Source of the DNA: Galbibacter pacificus
Lineage (GTDB): Bacteria; Bacteroidota; Bacteroidia; Flavobacteriales; Flavobacteriaceae
Reading direction: 5' to 3'
Length of the DNA: 64,000 bases
Assembly (NCBI RefSeq): GCF_029603165.1
Contig: NZ_JAQSVC010000003.1
Location: 613,582-677,581, forward strand
Shown one piece after another: positions 8,347-16,941 of this stretch (the stretch's first letter is position 1; every line of letters begins with the position of its first letter). Under the pieces are notes generated by a model, which had not been told where the DNA came from, searched no databases, and worked only from the letters and a program-made list of their open reading frames with translations. The position numbers and the translations under genes are program-made.

Positions 8347-8603
8347 TGAAAAAGAGGACTATTTGTTGGACTAATTTAAAAATATTCCCTAATTAATCCT
8401 ACTCATTCCCCAATTGACAAAAAGAGAAACTTTGGTAATCTCTTTAGAGATATACGGTTTGAGCACTAATGGAAAATGAAATTTTTAGTAAATCATCATC
8501 ACAAAATCATTCTCTCGCGGTTTATGTGAGGTAAGGGAGATTCTCGAATCCCTTTATTGGCGGGAGTTTTCAGAGAGGTTTGAGCATATATTTGAGCTGG
8601 TAT
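8347..8603. other. Non-coding junction between element and tRNA
   Basis: No gene is visible here. It contains a 10-bp direct repeat, GGTTTGAGCA, at 8456-8465 and 8577-8586, and an inverted repeat, AAGGGA/TCCCTT, at 8533-8554 whose loop holds GATTC-TC-GAATC. The repeats lie where an element border or recombinase arm sites would be expected, but no attachment duplication could be proved because the other end is outside the window. Confidence 0.35.
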
Positions 8604-8643
8604 AAAAAAAGCGTCGTATATCTTATTGATTTACAACGCTTTA
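8604..8643 (-). terminator. Terminator downstream of the tRNA
   Basis: On the minus strand AAAGCGTTGTA pairs with TACGACGCTTT (11 bp, one G-T pair), followed by seven T. It lies 15 bp beyond the tRNA 3' end and would end its transcript. Confidence 0.75.
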
Positions 8644-8657
8644 CATCTAATTAAAAG

Positions 8658-8731
8658 TGGTCCCACATGGGCTCGAACCATGGACCCCCTGATTATGAGT
8701 CAGGTGCTCTAACCAGCTGAGCTATGGGACC
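8658..8731 (-). tRNA. tRNA-Met (anticodon CAT)
   Basis: The 74-nt cloverleaf folds fully: acceptor GGTCCCA/TGGGACC with discriminator A, D stem GCTC/GAGC, anticodon stem CCTGA/TCAGG with loop CTCATAA, and T arm CATGG-TTCGAGC-CCATG. CCA is not encoded. The G1-C72 pair excludes initiator tRNA. Elongator Met is most likely, although a CAT tRNA can also be the lysidine-modified Ile isoacceptor. Its 3' end faces the left element, so it is the natural candidate attachment site. Confidence 0.93.
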
Positions 8732-8797
8732 TGCAATTTGCGGATGCAATATTACTATATATTTTTAATCTCTGCAAACCTTTTAACGGTTTTTGTT

Positions 8798-9211
8798 TTA
8801 CTCCGTTTCTGTTTCTATCTCTTGGCATAATTCTATTAATACCCCATTGGTAGTTTTTGGGTGCAAAAATACAACCCATTTATTGTCTGCACCGCGTTTG
8901 GGCGTTTCGCTTAAAACTGTAAACCCTTCATCTTTAAGTCTTTTTATTTCTGCTTGGATATCGGCTACTTCAAAGGCGACATGATGTAATCCTTCGCCTC
9001 TTTTTTCAATAAATTTTGCAATTGGGCTGTCTCTAGTCATTGCCTCTAAAAGCTCTATCTTGCTTTCTCCGGTTTTAAAAAAAGATGTGCGGACCCCTTC
9101 GGTGGCAACTTCTTCTGTTTTGTAATTTGCCACGCCCAATAACTGTTGAAACAAGGTGTTGGAGGCCGTTAAGTCTTTTACCGCAATTCCCAAATGTTCT
9201 ATTTTATTCAT
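8798..9211 (-). CDS. mce: Methylmalonyl-CoA epimerase
   Basis: This 137-residue vicinal-oxygen-chelate enzyme interconverts the (R) and (S) forms of methylmalonyl-CoA, between propionyl-CoA carboxylase and methylmalonyl-CoA mutase. The two glyoxalase-like repeats are seen at KIEHLGIAVKD (metal His6) and GLHHVAFEV (His76/77), with a late metal Glu in GVLIELCQE. The length is normal for the family. It stands alone on the minus strand beside the tRNA. Confidence 0.92.
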   Translation of the reverse strand: MNKIEHLGIAVKDLTASNTLFQQLLGVANYKTEEVATEGVRTSFFKTGESKIELLEAMTRDSPIAKFIEKRGEGLHHVAFEVADIQAEIKRLKDEGFTVLSETPKRGADNKWVVFLHPKTTNGVLIELCQEIETETE

Positions 9212-9313
9212 TATTAAAACTTTTTGTTTTTATTGATTTTAACCCCTTATAGTTAAAAATTTTAGGCAACCGCTCCGAACAATTCATTCTTACCTCAAAA
9301 ATAATACTTTAAA

Positions 9314-9339
9314 TTGTATTTATTATTCTCGTACTTTTG
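9314..9339 (+). promoter_or_regulatory. Bacteroidota promoter of rbfA
   Basis: TTG (9314-9316) is followed after 15 bp by TACTTTTG (9332-9339), a match to the TAnnTTTG -7 box. The rbfA ATG begins only 5 bp after the box, so the transcript would have almost no 5' leader. The same TTG-N15-TAnnTTTG spacing recurs at gltX. Confidence 0.6.
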
Positions 9340-9343
9340 CATT

Positions 9344-9736
9344 ATGGAAACAAACAGACAGAAAAAGATCGGTGGCGTGATTCAACGCGATTTGGCGGAA
9401 ATTCTACAAAGAGCAGCAAAGGAGGGGGGAATGTCTGGAACCTTAATTAGTGTTACCAAGGTAAACGTTACATCCGACCTTTCCCAGGCCAAGGTATATG
9501 TAAGCATTTTTCCGCACAACAACAGCGAAGAGCTCATTAAGGGCATCCGCTCCAACCAGCCGCTTATTAAACACGAATTATCGCAGCGAACAAAAAACCA
9601 GCTTAGGCGTGTGCCCGAACTGGAATTTTTTATTGATGATTCTCTGGAATACATCGACCGGATTGACCAATCCTTAAAAGGCAGCGACAACCCTATTGAA
9701 AACCCCAACCTGTTGGACAAAAGAAAGAAGTCTTAA
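9344..9736 (+). CDS. rbfA: Ribosome-binding factor A
   Basis: RbfA binds the 30S subunit and helps mature the 5' end of 16S rRNA. The 130-residue product starts at METNRQKKIGGVIQRDLAEI and keeps the single KH-like domain (VTKVNVTSDLSQAKVYVSIF, then LRRVPELEFFIDDSLEYIDRI). A longer reading from a codon at 9314 would cross the promoter and is not credible. The permease gene starts 6 nt after its stop, so the two form an operon. Confidence 0.95.
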   Translation: METNRQKKIGGVIQRDLAEILQRAAKEGGMSGTLISVTKVNVTSDLSQAKVYVSIFPHNNSEELIKGIRSNQPLIKHELSQRTKNQLRRVPELEFFIDDSLEYIDRIDQSLKGSDNPIENPNLLDKRKKS

Positions 9737-9742
9737 TTTTTT

Positions 9743-10960
9743 TTGAATATTTCCCTATACATAGCAAAAAGGTACTTGATTTCCAAAAGCAGCCAAAATG
9801 CGGTCAACATCATCAATTTTGTGACCTTTTTGGTTATTGTTATTGGGGCCGCCTCCTTATTTATTGTATTATCGGCTTTTGCCGGGCTCAAAACGTTTAG
9901 CCTTTCGTTTTCAAATACCTTCGACCCAGACTTAAAGGCCGTTACCGCTAAGGGAAAATATTTTTCGCTTACCAAAGAAGAATTGGCTAAATTAGACAAC
10001 CTGGAAGGGATAGCAAGCTATTCAAAAGAAATTGAAGAACGAATTTTTCTTACCCACAAGCAACGCCAGCACATAGCATACATAAAAGCTGTAGACAGTA
10101 ATTATACGCGTGTAACCAATGTAGATAGCACTTTGTATTATGGCAGCTGGATAAATAAAGATCCCTATCAAGTAGTTACTGGGCTCGGCATAGCCAATTT
10201 ATTGGGGCTCGGTATTAACGATTATAGGAGTCCGCTAAAAATATTGGCCCCAAAACCCGGCGACGGAAGTATTACCAGCGGGCTTTCTGGCACCAAAAAA
10301 CCCTACAACGAGCTTTCCGTTACCGTTTCCGGCGTGTATTCCATAAACGACGACCTCGATAAAAAATACGTATTTGCCCGCCTTTCTACCGTACAGCCCC
10401 TGTTAGAAAAAAATGAAAACCAAATAACGGGCATCAACTTTAAATTAAAGCCCCTGGCCGATATCAATGCCGTAAGCAGTTCCATAAAAGAAATACTCAA
10501 GGAAAAAGTTTCCCTAAAAACGCGTCAACAATTAAACGACTCGCTTTACAAAATGCTGAATACCGAAAATCTGGCTATCTATCTTATATTTACGCTAGTA
10601 CTAATTATAGCGCTCTTTAATGTTGTCGGGGCCATAATCATGATGATTCTGGACAAAAAAGACAACGCCTCAACCCTTTACAGTATGGGCGTTTCCATTA
10701 AAAAGCTTAAGCGCATATTTTTCCTTCAGGGCTTGCTGGTAACTTCTGTTGGGGGCATCGTGGGCATTCTGTTGGCCTCTGCTTTGGTATGGACCCAAAT
10801 AACGTTTCAGTGGATAAAGCTTACGCCAACCCTAGCCTATCCCGTGGAGTACAATTTCCTTAACGTGGGCATTGTCTTTGCGACCATTTTTGTTTTAGGA
10901 TTCATAGCGGCCAAAATTGCATCCAGCCGGGTCAACAAACAACTTATCCAGTACAAGTAA
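9743..10960 (+). CDS. FtsX/LolC-E-like ABC transporter permease
   Basis: This 405-residue inner-membrane protein has the MacB/LolC layout. One transmembrane helix lies near residues 18-47 (NIINFVTFLVIVIGAAS), a large periplasmic domain runs to about 275, and three helices form the C-terminal FtsX domain. It probably extracts lipoproteins from the inner membrane with an ATPase encoded elsewhere. The start is TTG, 6 nt after rbfA. It is accepted because the following NISLYIAKRYLISKSSQNAV is the usual N-terminus of this family and no other start fits. Confidence 0.85.
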   Translation: MNISLYIAKRYLISKSSQNAVNIINFVTFLVIVIGAASLFIVLSAFAGLKTFSLSFSNTFDPDLKAVTAKGKYFSLTKEELAKLDNLEGIASYSKEIEERIFLTHKQRQHIAYIKAVDSNYTRVTNVDSTLYYGSWINKDPYQVVTGLGIANLLGLGINDYRSPLKILAPKPGDGSITSGLSGTKKPYNELSVTVSGVYSINDDLDKKYVFARLSTVQPLLEKNENQITGINFKLKPLADINAVSSSIKEILKEKVSLKTRQQLNDSLYKMLNTENLAIYLIFTLVLIIALFNVVGAIIMMILDKKDNASTLYSMGVSIKKLKRIFFLQGLLVTSVGGIVGILLASALVWTQITFQWIKLTPTLAYPVEYNFLNVGIVFATIFVLGFIAAKIASSRVNKQLIQYK

Positions 10961-11093
10961 TTTTTAAAAAACAGGGGGAGCCCCATCTATCGGGAAAGTA
11001 GCTGTTGCTGTTGCCCCCTTGCGCCTTTTAAAAATAGTTATTCCCGTCAGCGATCATGCCTCAAAACATCTCAACCTCAACCTGTTCGAAAAA

Positions 11094-12086
11094 CTATACA
11101 AACTGAAAATCAGCAAATTTTTCCTCTACCTCATCAAAGGCAGCAAAAACATCGGCAGCATCGTCGCTTGTTACCATTTTCATGCGGTATTCCTTAAAAT
11201 GCGGTATTCCTTTAAAATAATTCGTGTAGTGCCTCCTGGTTTCAAAAACGCCCAATTTATCGCCTTTCCAGTCAATGGACATTTCCAGGTGCCTCCTTGC
11301 GGCCGCCACACGTTCCTGAATTGTTGGTGGCGCCAAATGTTCTCCTGTATTAAAAAAATGTTTTACCTCTTTAAAAAACCAAGGATACCCAATACTGGCA
11401 CGGCCAATCATTGCCCCGTCAAGACCATATTCATCGCGCATTTTAAGTGCCATTTCGGGGGTGTCTACATCACCATTGCCAAAAACGGGGATATGCATCC
11501 GCTGGTTGTTTTTTACATCGGCTATCGGTTGCCAATCGGCATTCCCCTTATACATTTGCACCCTTGTCCGCCCGTGAATGGATATGGCCTGAATACCCAC
11601 ATCTTGAAGTCTTTCGGCTACTTCAACTATTTTAACGGAATCGCTGTCCCAGCCCAAGCGGGTTTTTACGGTTACCGGCAATTTAGTGCGCTTTACCATT
11701 TCTTCGGTAAGTTTTACCATAAGTGGTATGTCTCTTAAAATTCCGGCTCCGGCATTTTTACAGACCACCTTTTTTACCGGGCAGCCAAAATTAATATCAA
11801 TAATATCGGGGTTGGACCTTTCCACAATATCTATGGCCTGTAGCATAGAATCCAGTTCGGCTCCAAATATCTGGATACCCACCGGACGTTCCTTTTCGTA
11901 AATATCAAGTTTTTGCGTGCTCTTTGCGGCATCGCGTATTAATCCTTCCGAAGAAATAAATTCAGTATAAACCACGTCTGCACCTTGCTCCTTGCATAAC
12001 GCCCGAAACGGTGGGTCGCTAACATCTTCCATAGGTGCCAATAAAAGTGGAAACGCTCCTACATCTATCGATCCAATTTTTGCCAA
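11094..12086 (-). CDS. dusB: tRNA-dihydrouridine synthase
   Basis: The FMN enzyme reduces uridine to dihydrouridine in tRNA D-loops. The TIM barrel shows LLLAPMEDVSDPPFR, the active Cys motif INFGCPVKKVVCKNAGAG, VTVKTRLGW, SIHGRTR and FGNGDV with GAMIGR. The reading frame extends to a TTG at 12110, but that TTG is the last part of a promoter box (TATCTTTG). I place the start at the in-frame TTG at 12086, giving LAKIGSIDVGAFPLLL, the usual N-terminus in this phylum. It converges with the permease gene. Confidence 0.92.
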   Translation of the reverse strand: MAKIGSIDVGAFPLLLAPMEDVSDPPFRALCKEQGADVVYTEFISSEGLIRDAAKSTQKLDIYEKERPVGIQIFGAELDSMLQAIDIVERSNPDIIDINFGCPVKKVVCKNAGAGILRDIPLMVKLTEEMVKRTKLPVTVKTRLGWDSDSVKIVEVAERLQDVGIQAISIHGRTRVQMYKGNADWQPIADVKNNQRMHIPVFGNGDVDTPEMALKMRDEYGLDGAMIGRASIGYPWFFKEVKHFFNTGEHLAPPTIQERVAAARRHLEMSIDWKGDKLGVFETRRHYTNYFKGIPHFKEYRMKMVTSDDAADVFAAFDEVEEKFADFQFV

Positions 12087-12107
12087 AACAAGTCTTTTTT
12101 TGAACTG

Positions 12108-12115
12108 CAAAGATA
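12108..12115 (-). promoter_or_regulatory. -7 box of dusB promoter
   Basis: TATCTTTG on the minus strand matches TAnnTTTG. It overlaps the 5' end of the longest dusB frame and so helps decide the shorter start. Confidence 0.55.
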
Positions 12116-12294
12116 GGTAATTATAAAAATGGTATCGAAAATCATTTTATTACTTTTTAAACAGAATACAGTTGTATTAAATAATTTTTATTCATTTTAA
12201 ATTCATTTCAATATCCAATATCATAAACAAAATATAACAAATATTTAACTATCTTTAAAATATACAACAATTTAACCTTAACAAACTCAAACAA

Positions 12295-15200
12295 ATGAAT
12301 TACAAAATTTCAGTAATTATGCTACTGATATGTGTCCCTTTTTGGGGTTTATCTGCGCAAGAGATACCCATTACAGGAACGGTTACAGTAGCAAGTGACG
12401 GTATGCCATTACCCGGCGTTACCGTAATGATTAAAGGAACCAATCAAGGTACTTCTACAGATATGGATGGAAACTATTCCATTACTACAAACCAAGGAGA
12501 TGTTTTATCTTTTTCATCCATTGGCTTTGCTGTTCAAGAAGTACCTGTAAACGGGCAAACAACTATCAACATTGCATTAGTGGAAAGCATGCAAGGGCTT
12601 GACGAAGTTGTTGTTACTGCCTTGGGAATATCTCGAGACAAAAAATCATTAGGATATGCTACCCAAGAAGTGGACGGGGAAAATTTTAACTTAACCAACG
12701 AACAAAACGTATTAGGATCGCTCTCCGGGCGTGTTGCCGGTGTTCAGGTTACTGGTGCTTCAGGGGCAAGTATGGGGGGAACCCAGAAAATTAAAATTCG
12801 TGGAGTTAACTCCATTGGAGCAGGCGATCAACCATTAATCGTCATTGATGGAACTCCAATTTCCAATGCAAATTTTTCCGGTAGCGACCAGGCAGATTAT
12901 GGTAACTTAGCACAAGATGTAAACCCTAACGACATTGAATCGGTAAATGTTTTAAAAGGGCCTGCTGCCTCTGCCCTATATGGTATTCGCGGACAGTATG
13001 GTGTAATTATGATTACCACCAAAAAAGGAAAAAAAGGACCAAAAAAAGTAAGTGTTGATTTTTCTTCTACTTTTTCAGTCGAATCGGCATATAACTTTAT
13101 AGAGCTACAAAATATGTATGGAGGCGGTTCCAGTCAAACTTTCAGGACACTTCCAAACGGTCAACCTTATGTAGATATGAGTGTAGATGAAAGCTGGGGG
13201 CCAAAACTAGACGGTACTCCTGTGAGACAAGTATTCAGCTTTTATCCGCAAGATCCGGAATATGGCCAACTAACACCTTTTGTGGCACATCCCAATAATG
13301 TAAAAAATTATTACAATACAGGAACAACCTTTAATAACAATGTTAGCATTAGTGGCGGAAATGAAAATACTTCCGTTCGCTTAAGTTTTAATAACACACA
13401 AATTGAAGGGATTGTACCCAATACTAACCTAGACAGAACAAATGTAGGCTTAAGCGTTAGTTTGGACTTAAATGACAAGGTTACTGTTTCTTCTAATATA
13501 AATTATGCCGGAAATAAAGGAAGGCGTCCATCACAAGGTTCAGAATATGGTGCCAATTACATGGTACAGTGGTTTCAAAGAAATGTTGACATGAACCGGT
13601 TACGGAATTATAAATATGACGATGGAACTTTTCTACATTGGAATTTAAGTAGGCCCGATTCTAATACCGGGGAAATAACCGATTTCGAACCTCTTTATTG
13701 GAATAACCCCTATTTTGAAGCTTATGAAAATACCAGCGATGATTATCGTGACCGTTTCTTTGGCGATATTGGGGTTTCATACAAAATAATACCCGAACTG
13801 GAGATAAGTGGTTTTGTCCGTTCAGATATGTTTACACAAAACATTCAAAGCCGCCAAGCATTTGGAGGAACTCGGGTTCCCTCTTTTTCAATTGGAAAAT
13901 ACCAAAATAAAGAGTTTAACTATGAACTTTTGGCCCAATACAAAAAATCATGGGAAAAATTATCGCTAGATGCAACCGTTGGTGGCAATATTTATGATCG
14001 CGAGTATACCTATTTGTCTCAAGCAACCGTTGGCGGATTATCCTCTCCTGGGTTTTACAATATAGATGCCTCCATAGACAGACCTGAAGTAGATTCATAT
14101 TTACTTGAAAAACAAATACGCAGTTTTTATAGCTTGGTTTCTTTAGGGTATGATGGAACATTTTTTATAGACGCCTCTTTAAGGAATGATAATTCTTCCA
14201 CGCTTCCCGATGACAATAACTCTTATTGGTATCCTTCTTTTTCGGGGAGTATTGTTTTTAGCGAATTGTTAGAATGGGAGCCGCTGTCGTTTGGTAAAGT
14301 CCGGGCAAGTTATGCAAAAGCAGGATCCGATCTAGATCCATATCTTACTACTCCTTTTTATGAGGTGGGAACGGTCTATAATGGTACGAGTACCTTGTAT
14401 GTCCCAGATAAACTTAACAACCCCAACATAAAACCTTCTTTTTCAAATTCTTTTGAAGCGGGGTTAGAGCTAAATTTCTTTAATAACCGTTTAGGTTTTG
14501 ATTTTACGTATTATCAACAGAAAAATAAAGATCAGATTCTCGACTTGGATATTTCAGGAACAAGTGGATATGATTCTACTATTATTAACGCAGGTTTGAT
14601 TGAAAACGATGGTTTTGAACTTTCGGTAAATGCGGCCCCGGTAAAAATTAATAATTTCTCATGGGATTTCACGTTCAACATCAACAAAAACAATAGCGAA
14701 GTTGTAGAACTGGCTCCGGGGATAGACGTTTATACTTATGGGTCCACAACTTATTCCAGTGTAACAAGTTATTTAAATTCATATGAAGGGGAGCCTTTTG
14801 GAAGCTTGGTAGGACAGGCGTATCAAAGAGATGAGGCCTCTGGAAAAATACTTTTGGACGATGAGAATATGCCTCTATATACCGATGCAACTCATAACTT
14901 TGGAACCGTTCTCCCAGATTTTAATGGCGGTTTTCAAAATAATATCCGCATAGGACAATTCAATATTGCCGCAATGATAGATTTCCAAGGAGGCGGTCAG
15001 TTCTTTAGTCGTTCTAAAATGTTGTCGGTTAGAACCGGGCAGGATATTTTAACCGTTGCCACCAATGATAATGGCATGAACGTCCGTGATCCACTTGAAG
15101 ATGGCGGAGGTGTAAAAGTCACCGGAATTTCTGCATCAACAGGTGAAGATGTTACCGCGTATGTAGATGCCCGATCTTATTATAGAAATGTAATTGGAAG

Positions 15201-15477
15201 AAGAATTTACGAAGAATGGCTTTATGATGCTTCTTATGTTAAACTTAGGGAAGTGCGTGTTCAATATAACCTAGGGGAAAAGATTATGGAAAAACTTCCC
15301 TTTAGCACCATGAGCCTTGCTTTAATTGCAAGAAACCCTGCAATGATATGGCAAAAAGCTCCTAAGGGCATTAACCCATCTGAAATCTCAACCGGTGCCC
15401 AGGCCATAAGCTGGTATGAATCTGGTCAATTACCTTCGGTAAGGTCATTCGGTGTAAATTTGAACGTCACATTTTAA
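12295..15477 (+). CDS. SusC/RagA-type TonB-linked outer-membrane receptor
   Basis: This 1060-residue outer-membrane transporter imports a glycan or peptide ligand with the adjacent SusD protein. It has a signal peptide (about 1-21, ending GLSAQE), a carboxypeptidase-D-like domain (about 24-95), the TonB-box region LDEVVVTALGISRDKKSLGY, a plug domain with the SusC signature GTQKIKIRGVNSIG, then a beta barrel ending in the typical C-terminal Phe (VNLNVTF). The SusD gene starts 11 nt after its stop. No hydrolase or sigma/anti-sigma pair is adjacent, so the substrate cannot be deduced. A 180-bp AT-rich leader precedes it. Confidence 0.95.
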   Translation: MNYKISVIMLLICVPFWGLSAQEIPITGTVTVASDGMPLPGVTVMIKGTNQGTSTDMDGNYSITTNQGDVLSFSSIGFAVQEVPVNGQTTINIALVESMQGLDEVVVTALGISRDKKSLGYATQEVDGENFNLTNEQNVLGSLSGRVAGVQVTGASGASMGGTQKIKIRGVNSIGAGDQPLIVIDGTPISNANFSGSDQADYGNLAQDVNPNDIESVNVLKGPAASALYGIRGQYGVIMITTKKGKKGPKKVSVDFSSTFSVESAYNFIELQNMYGGGSSQTFRTLPNGQPYVDMSVDESWGPKLDGTPVRQVFSFYPQDPEYGQLTPFVAHPNNVKNYYNTGTTFNNNVSISGGNENTSVRLSFNNTQIEGIVPNTNLDRTNVGLSVSLDLNDKVTVSSNINYAGNKGRRPSQGSEYGANYMVQWFQRNVDMNRLRNYKYDDGTFLHWNLSRPDSNTGEITDFEPLYWNNPYFEAYENTSDDYRDRFFGDIGVSYKIIPELEISGFVRSDMFTQNIQSRQAFGGTRVPSFSIGKYQNKEFNYELLAQYKKSWEKLSLDATVGGNIYDREYTYLSQATVGGLSSPGFYNIDASIDRPEVDSYLLEKQIRSFYSLVSLGYDGTFFIDASLRNDNSSTLPDDNNSYWYPSFSGSIVFSELLEWEPLSFGKVRASYAKAGSDLDPYLTTPFYEVGTVYNGTSTLYVPDKLNNPNIKPSFSNSFEAGLELNFFNNRLGFDFTYYQQKNKDQILDLDISGTSGYDSTIINAGLIENDGFELSVNAAPVKINNFSWDFTFNINKNNSEVVELAPGIDVYTYGSTTYSSVTSYLNSYEGEPFGSLVGQAYQRDEASGKILLDDENMPLYTDATHNFGTVLPDFNGGFQNNIRIGQFNIAAMIDFQGGGQFFSRSKMLSVRTGQDILTVATNDNGMNVRDPLEDGGGVKVTGISASTGEDVTAYVDARSYYRNVIGRRIYEEWLYDASYVKLREVRVQYNLGEKIMEKLPFSTMSLALIARNPAMIWQKAPKGINPSEISTGAQAISWYESGQLPSVRSFGVNLNVTF

Positions 15478-15488
15478 ACTATCAAAAA

Positions 15489-16877
15489 ATGAAAAAATTA
15501 TATATAACCATATTGTTTGGAGTAACTGTTCTTACAGGCTGCAGCAATTTTGACGAAGATATTAATACAACCACCAACGATCCGAGCCAAGCCTCCGGAA
15601 TGCAGTTAATTTCCCAGGCAGAATTATGGCTCCCAGGGCTTAGTTCTTCCCCTCAAGGAGAGTTTATGGCTCAATATTTAGCAGAAACACAATATGTTGG
15701 TCTCTCTCTTTACCCACAGCAAAGTACCAGTTTTTATAGCTGGTATCAAGGGCCGTTGGCCGACCTTCAAGCAGTATTGAATGCAGACGACCTTACCGCT
15801 AATGAAGGTCCCATTGAAAATCAATTGGCTGTTGCCAAAATATTAAAAGCATATTATTTTTGGAACATTACAGACCGGTGGGGCGATGTGCCTTATAGCG
15901 AAGCATTACAGGGAGTGGATGATTTCACACCCGCTTATGACACACAAGAAAGCATATACACCGACCTGTTTGCAGAACTAAAAGAAGCTAGTGATATGAT
16001 GGTAAGTGGAAACCTCTCCAACGATATTGTCTATGACGGAGATATGGGGAAATGGGAAAGATTTGCCAATACCATTCGTATGATAATGGCGCTTCGTTTA
16101 TCTGAAGTGAATCCTGCAACTGCAGAAGCAGAATTTAACAATGCTGTTAATGACGGCGTCTTTATCTCAAATGACGATAATTTGTTTTTTCAGCATTTAG
16201 CCGATGCCAATAATCAAAATTACTGGTACGATCAGGTTGAAAATGACAACAGGGAATGGTGGGCACTTACTGAAAGTCTCGTTAGTGTAATGAAACCTCT
16301 AGATGACCCCAGACTGCCAATATACGGGAATCCAGCTCGTGATAGCGATGAATATGTAGGCCTGTTGTTTGGAGAAGAAGACAATATTGGTACCGAAGAA
16401 TATTCATTGTTGGGAGATGCCATTTATGCCCAAGATGCTCCTGTTTATTTATTAACATATGCCCAGGTACAGTTTGCAATGGCTGAAGCCTCTGAAAGGG
16501 GTTGGATAACTGGAGATACTGAAACTTATTACAATCAGGCTATTGAAAGCTCCATTGAACAATGGACAGGAAGTACAGAAGAGGTTACAGATTTTATGGC
16601 TCAATCTGAGGTTGCATTCGATCCAGCTAATGCCATGGAACAAATAGCTACCCAGCGCTGGGTACATTTATATATGTTTGGATATGAAGCTTGGGCCGAA
16701 TGGCGCAGGACAGGGCTACCTGACATTATGGTAAAACCGAACGGTGTTAATGTACCAACCCGATTGGCTTATCCAGATAACGAAGCTTTTAATAATGAGA
16801 CCAACTATACGGATGCTGTACAAAGACAGTTTGGAGGAGAAGACAGTATATACGGAACTCTTTGGTGGGATAAATAA
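15489..16877 (+). CDS. SusD/RagB-like surface lipoprotein
   Basis: The 462-residue lipoprotein has a signal peptide with lipobox LTGC (Cys18) and the helical TPR-like core of the SusD-like nutrient-binding family. Examples are KAYYFWNITDRWGDVPYSEAL and, near the C-terminus, ATQRWVHLYMFGYEAWAEWRRTG. It sits on the lid of the SusC barrel and captures ligand. Its gene is cotranscribed with the receptor and followed by a strong terminator. Confidence 0.94.
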   Translation: MKKLYITILFGVTVLTGCSNFDEDINTTTNDPSQASGMQLISQAELWLPGLSSSPQGEFMAQYLAETQYVGLSLYPQQSTSFYSWYQGPLADLQAVLNADDLTANEGPIENQLAVAKILKAYYFWNITDRWGDVPYSEALQGVDDFTPAYDTQESIYTDLFAELKEASDMMVSGNLSNDIVYDGDMGKWERFANTIRMIMALRLSEVNPATAEAEFNNAVNDGVFISNDDNLFFQHLADANNQNYWYDQVENDNREWWALTESLVSVMKPLDDPRLPIYGNPARDSDEYVGLLFGEEDNIGTEEYSLLGDAIYAQDAPVYLLTYAQVQFAMAEASERGWITGDTETYYNQAIESSIEQWTGSTEEVTDFMAQSEVAFDPANAMEQIATQRWVHLYMFGYEAWAEWRRTGLPDIMVKPNGVNVPTRLAYPDNEAFNNETNYTDAVQRQFGGEDSIYGTLWWDK

Positions 16878-16911
16878 TTTTTTTTATCTCTCTTTTTTAA
16901 CTTTAAAAATA

Positions 16912-16936
16912 AAAACCCCGGAAATTCCGGGGTTTT
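16912..16936. terminator. Bidirectional terminator
   Basis: The arms AAAACCCCGGAA and TTCCGGGGTTTT form a 12-bp stem with A and T tracts on both sides. It lies between convergent genes (SusD on plus, NlpC/P60 on minus) and can serve both. Confidence 0.9.
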
Positions 16937-16941
16937 AGCGT

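Noticed and set aside
8533..8554. Possible remnant of a second tRNA T-arm
   Set aside because: GGATTCGA-like bases are present on the minus strand, but no other arm can be folded around them.
11019..11738. Long plus-strand open frame (239 codons)
   Set aside because: It is antisense to dusB, rich in Cys, Phe and His without family features, and converges with nothing sensible. It is a shadow of the real gene.
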